A DNA stretch of 64,000 bases from contig JAGGNK010003335.1 of NCBI GenBank assembly GCA_017590115.1, forward strand, positions 6,200,001 to 6,264,000, in the 5' to 3' direction. Positions 36,601-48,600 of this stretch are shown piece after piece (the stretch's first letter is position 1; each line of letters starts with the position of its first letter). The translations under genes were made by a program, and so were the position numbers. The notes below the pieces were generated by a model. It did not search any database and was not told the origin of the DNA. It worked only from the letters and a program-made list of their open reading frames with translations. This DNA is from Montifringilla adamsi (lineage: Eukaryota; Chordata; Aves; Passeriformes; Passeridae).

Positions 36601-39600
36601 AGAGCACAGCTGAGTTGCAGGTTGTGCTGTGTTGGTTTCCCCCTGTCACGGGGCTCAGGGACAGAGCTGAGGCCATCCGTGTGTGACCTTGCTGCAGGGT
36701 TTCCCCTCGCTGGTGTGGGCAGTGCTGCCATTCTGAGGTCACTGCCCGGGTTCACCTGCTGGCTCTGTAGGGCACGGTCTGGGCCTTGGGTGGGAGGAGC
36801 TGTTTGTCCCCAGGACTGTTGGAAGGGGTGGTGCTATGTCCTGTTTTCCTTTTGTGCCTCGGATACATTTCCACTGGCCATGGAAACTATACCAGGCATG
36901 AGCTGCTGTTGTAGCAACCGCAGTGTTTGGCAGTGGTCATCTTCATTTCAGCAGCAGCGTGAGCAAAGCCAGAGGGACATTGTTCTCACATTCCCTTCCC
37001 TCTGGACTGGGGTCTGGAGTCAAACGGTGCTAAGTTTAGCAGCAGATGAAGCTGGCATGGCTCATGTGAACTCCCCATTTCACCTCTCCTGACGCTGTGG
37101 CCTGGTGAGCACAAACCTCTGCAACATCCTCCTTTTGCATCAAGCTGAGTAGAGATTTTGAGGTTTTCCTGTGGTCACTGCCTGAATTACAGCTGCGCTT
37201 GGTTCTTACTGCTCTGATAGGTTTACATTGAAATATCTGTGTTGGCAAAGGACGCAGACTGAAAGAGTTTCAGTTATTTGTGCTGTGGGTAAAGAGAGGG
37301 ACTGGAAAGCTGCTACTACCAGCTGAGTTAGTTGGAAATACTCCAGAGAGCAAGAACCAGGGGTGCAGATGTCACTGGCTGCTAACAAGACTGTTGGAAA
37401 ACTGACTATTAGCACTGGTAATGCTGGGTTTTGGTTATAGATGTGTCTCTCAGTGGGGGCGTGGGGGAGATTTCTGTGAACTGAATCCTCCTTTGGAAAG
37501 TGATGCATGTGGGGATCTCCTCCTCCTGTGGCACTGTTACCCCTCTCTGAAATAACTGCCCATCCCTGTGCCTGATGTGTCCAGAAAGGCCTTGGGTGAG
37601 CCCTTTAGGTGCTGGCAGGAGTCCCTGCCACAGAGATGCCTCATGTTAGATGTGAGAAGATGTGACTCATGTCACAGCAGTGTCATAGGTGCCACCCTGC
37701 TGCTGCTCAGTAAAATAGTTCTCCAAGAGTTGGGACATCTTTCTGCCTCACTGGTGCAGAGACATTTTTGTCTTTAATATGAGTTAGTTTAATCAGCCAT
37801 CTAGGATTTTACCTGGCTGCTACTGAATATAAGTCCAAGATTCCAAGTGCAAATGCTTCTGGACTTGATGGAGTGTGGTAAGAGCTGGATCCAGGTTGCT
37901 GCTCTACAACAGCTAGAGTGAAAACTACATATTAGTCCATGGCGCCTGGGGAGACATCAGATGCCTGCAGAGGGCTCCTCCCTCTGCTTACTGCTCCATT
38001 ATCCTCTGAGGAGGGCTCTCAGTGAAATGTAGCTGTGGAACAGATAAAGTGGAGCAAAAGCTGAACAGTGGCCAGCTCAGCAGCAGCTGGGACAGAAAGT
38101 GAACCTCTGTGGCTTATGTGAACTGAGACTCTAGGGGAATTTGGGGAGGCCATGTGTGATTACTCAGGCTGGAGTTTGGCCAGGATGCTCAGGCTGACAA
38201 ACCATCTTTTACAAAAGCCTGGTGGGCACACGAGCAGATGGAGCAGTGCAGATCTCAGCTGTGCTCCCCTCGCTGTGCATTGCCCCTGCACTTGCTGGTC
38301 TAGGTCTGCTGGAAATCAGCACCAGCTGAAACTCAGGGGTCAGGACATTGTTGGAGGTGGATAGAGTATCACCCCAAGACTTGCAGCAGTGCAGGGAGAT
38401 GGTTTGGAGATCACTCCAGTACGAATTTCCTCTCCAACAGCATGTTCTAAACTTTTCCATCAGTGACCCAGCTTCTGCTCTTCCTGTGAGCACCCATGAA
38501 CGTGTCTGGTCCAAACACTGTGGGGTTTGGCACATCCTCCCAGGAGCACTGGGGGATTTCAGGCATAGACTGTGACAGGCATCATGTCCTGTTGGAGCAA
38601 GTACTGAGAAACCTAAAACACAAACTACACTGCTATCAAACTACTTCACATGAAATAGTGAATCACCTTTTCTTTTGTCCATCCTGCTGAGGATGGATGT
38701 TGATCTCATCACCCCTGACAGATGGAAACCACAGGAGAATAATAGGGAGAGCAGGATGAATGCATTAGCAGATATTGAACCCCCAGCCATTTTGGGTCTG
38801 GACACATCTTTTCAAACCATAACTCAAACTCCAGGTTTACACATTGTAGCTTTATCAAGAGCTGCAGTGGGTGCAGGCATGTCCTGAGGGATGGCCATGC
38901 TGGAGGATGAGCTGGGGAAATGGCATTCATGTGTATGGACCCACCAACCTGTCCTGCCCTTCTCCAAGTCATGGCCCCATTTCTCTGGGAGCTGCTGTCC
39001 CAGAGAAACAGGCTTTCCTCCTGACAACCCGGGCAGGAGATAAATCAAAAGCATTAGTGTTACATAGTTATTAGTCAGGTCAGGGGGTGATGTTTATTAT
39101 GAAAGACTCTGTGAGAAGGGATTAACTATACACATTAAAAAACATCGGATACAAGGCATCTGGAAAAACAAGCTTCTTAACATGGAAAAGTACTGAGCTG
39201 TTTGTAAACATCCGCAAAGGGGCCATTGCCAGGGAGGGTGATTATATTTATCTGTGCCTGTCACGGGGCTCTGCCCGGGCTCTTTCCTGACTGTCCCAGG
39301 CACCAGCCCTCTGTCTTGGCTCTCTCCCTCGCAGAGGTGACAGTTGTCCTTCCCTGCCCCTTGCCTGGGCAGCAGAGCCTTCAAGGCTAAAGCCTGATGC
39401 TGATGGTGCCCTGGGCATGGCTCTGCTGCTCTGCCCTGCCTGAGGGCAGAGGATGAACGTGGGCAGCTGCCAACAGCTTCGTGCATCTGCAGCGATAGCA
39501 GTACCAATCTGGTGATTTTAATTAATCTCATTAGTGCTCGTTTGTCTCTTAACTTGTCTGCAAATGGAGCGTGGTGGCTGGTACCCATCTCCCTGGGTTC

Positions 39601-42600
39601 CTGCAAGGAGCTGCTGGTGCTGCTCCCCACCCTGGGAGCTGGAAGGAGGGGATGCTCGCTCAGGTTATCCCTGCCATGGATCTGAATCTGCAGCAGGGAG
39701 TAACACATGCCTGAAGCACGGATTTCTGCTTCTGTTAGTGGCACATCAGTGCAATCCTGCCCCCGGCTGTAGAGCTGCTGGGGATGTGAGCACGAGCCTC
39801 ACTGGTTTGACTGCAGTCTTCAAGCCTCTCTCCTGTTCCTGACAGGGAACAGTTGTCAGTGTCTAAGGAGAGACTCTAAGAACAAGGCAAGTGTGTAGTG
39901 ATAGTCTCTGGTTCTATCTGCCAGCTCCCAGCCATGAGCAGCCCAGGGACTCCCTCGGATGCTGCCTCTGAGTCACTGCCTTAGCTGCTGTGTTAGTCAT
40001 TACCTCCAGAGCTGTTTGAGATCCACAGTGCTCACCTGCACTGCTGGAATATATTTTGAAGGGAAAAAAGCCTGCTTTTTTTGTGCAGAACACCTGCCTG
40101 CCAGCCCTCCAGCCGTCCTTTCTCAGCTGAAGAGCCCTGAGCAGTCTGGGCTGTGCTGAGCAGGTGCTGCTCATCCCACCGGACATCCTCGCTGCCCTTC
40201 TCCCTCACTCCAGACCTTCGGGAGGAGAGGGGACTGCAGCTGCAGGCAGGGCTCAGGATGAAGGGGAAACCACAAATTTATACAATTTACATTATTTTCT
40301 GCCTTCCTTGTTTAGATATTACTTCCGTGTTTTGAAAGGCGCCTTTTTATATCTCTTTACAAGGATTTAACTCTTTTCCCTTCTAAAAAGTAATTCTTAC
40401 TGCATTGGATCATGTTTTTTTCCTCCTGCATTAGGTATATAATGACCCAGTGCAATGTGAATTTAGTTCCTGTACTCTGCTCTGCTTGGAAAAGAGCTTT
40501 CATGGATGTGGCCAAACAAGACTGGACATGCTTTTATGGGGCTGGATGGGGAGAAAATCCCTCTCTGTTGAAAGGTTTGACTGCAGTTTGGCTTTGTCAG
40601 TTTTCCCTTGCCAGCATGGGGATAACAGATTAAAACCATTGTCTTCTGAATGCTGAGAAGGGCTGGACAGAAATGCTTCTTGTTCCTATTTTGAGTTCTG
40701 TTGTTCATTGAATCTTTAACATCCAGCATTTCAAGAGGAAACAAGACAAAATGAAGAGATAGGAGGCTGGCTCCCCAAATGGACATGGGAGTTCAGGATT
40801 TCTTCCCCCACAGGCAGATAATATCGCCTTGCAAACACACTTCTGGCATTGCCACATTTCAAAACCTTGCTACCGAGTATCAACTCTGTTCTCATTTTGG
40901 AAAGGGTTGGAAAAATGGGATAGAACAGCAGGGATGTGGGACTGGAGGTCCAGAGGGGAGTGGGGTGGGGCAGCCAGGGCTGCACCAAAAGAGGTGCCAC
41001 CTCAAGCTGATATCAAGACAGTTTGTACAACCAAAACCTATTCTCAGGGCTCCCATTGTTCCCGTTGTTTTCTCTTTCTCTAAAAATCCTTGTGACTCAT
41101 GAGCTATAACAAACAATTTTATGCTTGAGAGAGTGAAAGGGCTAAGAGAGCTGGCTGGCAGTGAGGAGGGAGTCCTGCTCACGAGGCAGCTGGAGACTTC
41201 CCTGGTCCCAGTGTGGATGGAGGAAGGTGGTTATGGCTGGGGGTGTGCAGGAGTCAGCTGCCAGGACTGCGGTCAGGGAGGGAAAAAGGAGTGTTGAGCC
41301 AAAGCCTGAAGAAAACCTGTTATCTCAATGTCAGAAGCAGTCCCATCCCTGCCTGCAGTGACCTGCTGCTGCCCCTGCTTGGGAGCAGTGCTCGGAGCAC
41401 CCACCACCCCTGCCTGCTGTGGAGGGGTCATCACTGTGAGATTCCACATGGCTGCTGTGGGTGAGGCACCAGGGAGGATTACAGTTCTGCTGGGTGATGG
41501 AGGGAGTGAATTCAAAGGTGAGATCTCGGATGCAGGCTGTGACCATCCCTTCTCACCTCTCCTGCCCACCCTTACCCTAGTGAGCACTGTGTTTTCTGCA
41601 CTCACTTCATTTTGGGCTTCTCTTCTCTTACGTTGTGTACTGCTTTGCAGTGTGGAGTGCTTTGCAGAGAATTCTTTTTGGCTAAAACTTTTTAGGGACA
41701 GATGTTATTGTGTATTAAAAAAATGGCATCCCATCCTGGGATTTGAAGGAGGAGGGACTGAGTTTATTCCTCTGCCCCAAGAGCAAGGTCTGAAAGCTCC
41801 AAAGTCAGCTGGGTGCAGATGCAGGGGAAAACGTGCAACACAATTCCTGCCAGCTCAGGAAGCCTGGTGTGCAGGGACCCAGCCTGCTGGAGCCCATCTG
41901 TGTTGGGCTGAGCTGCCTGGTCCCTCTGGAGCTGTTTTCTCCTGGGCTGGCTTGCAGCAGGCGCCTGGAGCCGGGTAGCCGTGCCGGAGGATGCCGAGGC
42001 CGTGCCGGGCGCGCTCGGCTGCGCCGGATCCGGCACAGCAGTCCCCGGGCTGGCTGCTGCTTTAAAAGCTAATTAAACCCAGCGCTAGACGAGTGTTTCT
42101 TTTCATTTCGATTTAAAGCCCAAAACAGATCCGGCTCTTTGGCTCTCGCCCAGGAGCTGGTTTCGTACGAGAGGAAAGTCGCTCCCGCGGGATCAGAGGT
42201 TGGTGGTTTCGGGTGGGTTGTTTGGGGCAAAGGAGGCATTTGGCAGGCTCAGACCTACAGTACAGTCACTGGAAAAGTCCTTGACAGGGCACATGGAGTG
42301 GGAACTGAATGGCAGGGAGATTGCTGGCCACTTCATTAAGGGGTTTGTGAGTGAATCACAGAGCCTAGAAATGGATGTGAGAATTGCATGGAAAGGTGGT
42401 GGAGAGGCTCTCCGAGGGGTTGGGTGGTGATGAGGCAGAGAAGGAGGAGAGTGCTGGAAAGCAGCACAGTCTGGGAGTCCTTAGCCAAGGGAGGGATGGG
42501 GAGTAGCATTTCTGATGCCTCATGGCATGTCCATCATCCTTCCTGTTGTGGTGAGGCACTGTGTGCCTTGGCATCTCCCAGGGGTACGTGTTTTTCTCTG

Positions 42601-45600
42601 AGATTGTGCAGCTGTTGGACAAATTGATGCTGGTCCATGGAGATCTCCCAGAGATGCCTCACAAGTGTCACAGGGCACAGGGAGAGGATGCAGGGCTGTG
42701 TCCAGTGGGAGAAGCAGCAGATCCTCACCAAGGTGGAACAGCTAAATGTAAAAGGTGCCAGGGGCTCAAGCAGGAGCCAAATCCAGCCCCTGCCTTGCAG
42801 GTTTCTGCCATACCTGCAGGAGCATCCTTCCAATGCCAGGCTGGATCCAAGTGACACATTGGGATGGGAACATCAGAGGATCTTGCATTTAATTAGCTCA
42901 GGGTTTGTTTGGGTTTTTTTTGAGACGTAAAGGCAACACAGCTTTTGCTTCAAAACAGCAAATGACAGAAATTACAAAAGTACTGATGTATTCTTGGGGA
43001 GCACCATGGCTGTGGTGTCCCAGTGACTTCTCATGTTACTGGACTGCCAGGACTGGCTCTACTGGTGTGTTAGTCCAACACCACAAACTGGTGGGCAGCA
43101 AGGATGGGGAGGTCCTAGGGGTAGCCCAGGCTTGCCTGGCCCGTGGGATATAAGGGAGGTTAAAGTTTTCTCCTCACGTTCCTTTCTTTGTCTGGAGTCT
43201 GAGACTGCACAATCGCACTGACCTGGTGTGGACTCCATGTCCATTTCTTTGGGAAATATGAAGGAAAAAACATCTTGGGATTTTGAAATTTCACGTTCTT
43301 TTTCCCCATCTTTAAAGCTGACAGTAACAAAGGGAGAGGCTGGCCCTGGGCACTGGTGTGATGCATCTCTGAGCATCACTAAACCTCCATGAGGTTCCGG
43401 AGCTAGCAGAGGTAATAAAGGAACGTCTTGGTTCGGCCTTTCCCATTGCTGGCAGATCGATAGGCAATAACTGAGGTCCCATTCAGGGCTGAAAGGGAAG
43501 GACAGAGCCTGGCCAGGGCTGTGGTGGTGGCGGGGGGAGCGGGTGCAGGGCAGCAGACAATCTGTCAGTTCCCACGGCTGGGGAGAAACAGTAAACACTC
43601 CTATTGAGGGAAAATTGCTTGTTTTCTGGTACCCAACTTTCTCTTCATCGCCAGGTCCTCGGTTCATCAGTGCCCAATTTATCCTTTATTTGGTTTTCAT
43701 AAATAATTCAGAAGAGTTTGAGTAGAATAATTGAGTCTTTTCCCAACCCTAATCCCAGACAATTCAAAACAAAAAGACATTTAGATTACAATTTGAGCGT
43801 ATTAGCTGTTGGGAGATTTCCAGACAACTGATCTGCTTTCCTTTACAATTTCTGTGCTGTTCTATCATTTCTAAAGTGTTCTGCTTTGATAGTTAATAAT
43901 TTGAGCATATCCAGTTCTTCATGAAAAGACAGAGGCGTCGCTGTGATAAAGTGCGGGCACGCGTGCTGCCGTCGGATGGGTGAGCTTATCTGTTTTCCAA
44001 GAAGGACTAAATAAATGAAGTAGTGAGATTGCAAATCCAGCCTGCGATGTGCCTTATCTTCAGGGAAATAGATACAATCGTGCTTATTTGGCTTAAAATT
44101 AAAACTAAGCTTCTCTTCTGATGCGAGCTGAAAGGCCAGAAGGGATGAATTTGGGGAAGACTTAATGCAGGAAACCACGGGCTTGGGATCTGCACCGTGC
44201 AGAGGGGAGAAATTATACCAAGGGCTGGTTCCATTGCTGTGCAGGCTCCTCCATCTCCCTTTTCATCAGTAGGAGGAGGGTGATGGGCCAGGATTTTGAC
44301 ACTGTTGCATGGATGCCCGAAGAGACAGGGCTTGTCACCTCACTGCTGTCACCTGGTGCTGACCTAGCAAAAGAAAATGGTGATTTTTGCTTGGGGTAAG
44401 GGTCTGGGAAGGCCACAGCTGCTGTGAGTGCCCAGAGGCCTCAGGGCAGGGTGATGATATGGCTGGACCCTTCCAATGGTTGTCCTGCAAAGGGCAGTCC
44501 CGTGGTCTCCACTGCTCTGCAGCTGGCTGCCGGCTCTGTGCAATGAGGAGGAAGCAGGAGCATGCTGCCATCCTGCCCTGCACTGCCCTGAGCAGCTTCC
44601 TGGCAGAATTGGGTGTATTTGCCTGCATGAAAGAAGAATGCAATGCTCCTGCACCCCACAGCATCAAAGGAGGTGCCCTCAGGAGGCACCTGAGCTGGCA
44701 CTGAGGGAGGAGGGTACTCATATGTCAGCAGGATCCAGTCCAGGTCGTTCAGAAAAGCTTTTGGGTGCCTTGCACCTTTGGAACCATTCCTGCTTGCCTT
44801 TGCCCACAGATCCCTAGGGCATGTGTCTTCAAAACAGTGTTTTCTATAGCAGTATTCTGCTGTTGCCAGGGGAAGGTTAGATTGAGTATTAGGAAGAAGT
44901 TTTTCACTGAAAGGGTGGTTAAACACTGCACAGCTGCCCAGGGCAGTGGAGGAATCACCATCCCTGGAGGGAATTAAAAAGATGTGGATGTGGCTCTTGG
45001 GGACATGGTTTGGTGCTGAGCTTGGCAGTGCTGGGCTGACAGTGGGACTTGATGCTCTTGTAGGGCTTTTCCAACTTTGATGATTCTGTGCTTCAGTGAT
45101 TGTATGGTGCTGGTGGCCAGGGCAGGGAGGTGGCACTGACCCCCATGGTGGCCTCAGCCCTGTGTGGTTCAGGCACAGGGGAGCATCTCATCCACCCAAG
45201 CCAAGAGCGCTGAGGCGTGAGGGATTGCTCAGGTTTGTGTTGTCCTCGTTGGAGCTGGACTCTGAAACTGAGTTAAGGAGATGTTGTTGACCCAGGCTGT
45301 GACCTGTCAGCACGGGGCTGTCAGGAACAGGGTGCATTCCTACCCTTTGTTGTAGAAAACACTCTACAGTGGGATTCCTGTGCTCGTTTGGATCACAGAC
45401 CCACACTGCTGGAGGGACTGTGTTATCTCACATATCCCTTCTCATGTTTAATTAATGCCTCTCTTAATTTTTTTTTTTAATTTCTCACACTGGTAGTGTG
45501 TTAAAAGGTTACTGTGGTGCCTGTAACCATGTGTTTGTAACACACAGAGGCTTAAAGGACCCTGATCTTTCCCAAACTGAGCTGACTGTAATATATAGGC

Positions 45601-48600
45601 TGTTAATTATGTTTGTTGAAGGGTGTGCCGAGACTGTGTCTGACCAACTCAAATCGGGTTGATATGGACGTAGTTAAAAATGTCTCCAAACAGCTGCATC
45701 AGGAGGAGAATACCAGTGAAATTCAGAGGTCCCAACATAGCAAAGGTTGTTTATATATTGTATTGAACTCTAATTGGGTTAGCAGCTGAGGCTCTGAGGA
45801 TTAAACAAACTGACCTAAATACTGGTCTCAGTGGTCTTACTTAATGTCTAGTTTCCTGCATTTCAGTCGATTTGGGCTCCCAAATACTCTCCAAAGTGTG
45901 TTATCTTTGTGTCAAAAAATGTAAAACTATACTGTGTTATTTCTTGTGACTCTGACAAAGCAATTCTCATTTGGAGAGCAGACTGTGAAGAGATTAAACA
46001 ATATCCAAAGAAAACACCTGATCCATCCCAGCCTTGTGGAAGGAATGCAGAAGTAGCAGGGATGGAGCGAGATGGAGTCCAGGCAGGATTGCTGGCACTG
46101 TTATTATTCCAGCTAATAGCAGATGGTAGAGAGGAGAAATCATCCATTTTCATTTACAATTTATTTTTATGCTGCAAGAGGCAGGATTGCTCGAGTCATT
46201 GCTGTCAGGCAGCCCTCTGGAAGGAAAACCTTACTTACCGTGAGGGATATTTTTAGAATGAGATTTTCATCCTTGTATATTGGGAGAAGATGCTGCAGGA
46301 CCACGAGTGAGATGGAAAATGAGCCCATTCACTCACTGAAGGACTGGAGGATTTTCCTACAGGAGGGGACCAGTGTTGATCTCACAAGGGGTTTATTGAG
46401 TCAGGAGAAATCTGTGTTTGTGGATATGTAAGCAGCACCTAGATCACATTTTAGCTGGATAATTTCTGTCTTAAGCTTTTGTCTGTCCCTGCTCAGGACA
46501 ATGAGGTGATGTGATGGAGACATGAAGGTGCTTGGGGCAGTGAAGTGACCTGAAGGGGACACAAGGTTGCTCAGGATGGTGAAATGACGTGAGGAGAGAT
46601 ATGAAGGTGCTTGGGACAAAGTAGCTCTGTGTTTCCCACATCTTTATCCAAGACAAGAACGACATTTTCTTGTGGCCTGTGAAGGCCAAATGTGGAGAAG
46701 GAGAAGCCCATTTGCTGTACATCCCTTGGCATTTGGAGTAGATTTGTGTGGTTGTGCTGAAACCATCAATCCCCTAAGATAAAGCAGCCTGTTTCTTCAG
46801 TTAAAAACTAATTTTTGGTCTGCATCTTGTCCAAGCTCACACCCTGTGGCTGGATTTCCTGACTGCCCAGTGTGGAGGCCTTGAAGGGGTTGCAGCTGCA
46901 GGGCTTGGGCTCTTGGCATGGCTGGAGGGGAGTCCCTGCCTGTTGCCATGTTCTCCTGCCCAAAACTTGCCTTGCAGGGACTTAACTTGACACGCTGAAG
47001 TTGGTGGTGCAGACACCCCCTGTGCTGCCCCTTGGGGGCAGTTTCCCAAGGACACCCTCCCTGGGCACGTGTGCCTGTCTGGACTCTGCACTCAGGCTGG
47101 GCTTTTTCCCGGTGCAGGTTTTCCGGACGGATCTGATAACAGCCATGAAGATCCCTGACTCCTTCCAGCTGAGTCCTGACGAGTACTACGTTCTGGCTGA
47201 TCCTTGGAGGCAGGAGTGGGAGAAGGGTGTCCAGGTGCCAGCAAGTGCCGAGGCCATCCCTGAACCTGTGGTCAGGTAAGTGAGTGGGGTCTCCTCCATC
47301 TGCTTCTGTCCATGGGGAACCTGGTCCTGGTTGGGAGCCTGGTCCTGTGCCTGGTCCTCTCTGTGGGGTTCCCTCTGCCTTGGTGGGGTGCACACCATCT
47401 GGGAGAGCACATAGAGGTGATGCTGGGGGTCCTGGGCTTGCACAGGGATGCACGGGGACCTCCCGCCACATCCTGAAAAGTCCCTCTCATGTGCATGGCT
47501 TTTTTTGGGCAGTGGCCAGCTGGGACAGCTCCTTGTTTGCTCTTGGTCAGGAAATTTTAAAAAAGATCGGATAAAATCGAAGGAACAATAAAAAAATAAC
47601 AACAGAAAACCACGCAGAATGCCAGCCTCTGCCTGGCTGCTTGATGCTTCTCTGTCTAGGAGCACGTGGTTGTACCGCTGGTATTTCACGGTAGGGGAGC
47701 AGGAGTTGGCCCTTAAATTAAAAACTTCCCTCTTTACCATGTTTGTGCAGATTGGAGACGTGCTGGGCATGCTGAGATTCAGGGCTTGGGAAAAGGAGCC
47801 CAGCAAACACAGAAGCATCTCCCAAGACCTTGTAGAGAAGACGTCTGTCAGCAGAGATCGGGGGCTCATTAGCTATTTTAAAATAGGGAACTGAGTTTTA
47901 AAATAGACACTTAAACAGCTGCTCAGGCGAGATGGAAACATGGGGGAGCTGCTACTCCCTTGACGTGTGTGGGGGATTATCCCAGGGCAGTGGCCAAAGC
48001 TGTGGGGGAAACGTTGGTGCTGCCGGTGGGGGGAATGGAAAAGGCTGAGAAGGGACCCCAGAACTTGAAGGGTTGGATCTGAAAACTTGCAGGATCAGAC
48101 CCAAAACTCCCCACAGGGTTTACAAGAGCTTTGCATCTCTGGTGTGTTCCCTTTGTGACGTGTGACACCGTGTGTGCATCCTGCAGAAACACTGGTGCAG
48201 CGTCGTGCCAGGGTGATGCTGGGGCTGCTCAGGGCAGTGGGGTGGCTGCTGGGGGATGTGTTTTGCCAAGGGATTTGGGCACAGAGCAAAGGCTGGTGGA
48301 GGCTCCGCTTGTCCCACAGCAACAGCAGCTGCTGCTGCTGCAGCTGCCGACCCCGCTTCTGAAATAAACTTTTGTGTACGCTCCCCTTCCTCCCCCGGGG
48401 AAAACAGAGAAAGAAATGAAACTTTAATGAGTCTGAACACATCAAAAGGGAAGTTGTAAAGGGGGCTGTTGAGTTGATTTAATCCTTGGGAAAAAAAAAA
48501 AAAAACGCAACCAAAAAAAAAGAGAAGGGAAAAAAAAAGCCTGTGTGTGAAATATCTTTTTTTAGTTGTCTTTGATAGCTAACCGCAGTCTGGCCTCGCC

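Larger units (their letters stand above)
36114..47117 (+). other. JADE2 intron 3
   Basis: An 11,004-base phase-0 intron ending in 'ctttttcccggtgcag'. It carries a CpG patch at 42.0 kb, an AT-rich GATA-motif region at 43.7-44.2 kb, a forward CR1 fragment at 44.9 kb and a 39-bp minisatellite at 46.5 kb. No embedded gene was recognised. Confidence 0.92.

Noticed and set aside
46797..47869. 224- and 227-codon minus-strand frames over the third coding exon of JADE2
   Set aside because: They are antisense shadows of a conserved exon and its flanks, with no resemblance to known proteins.
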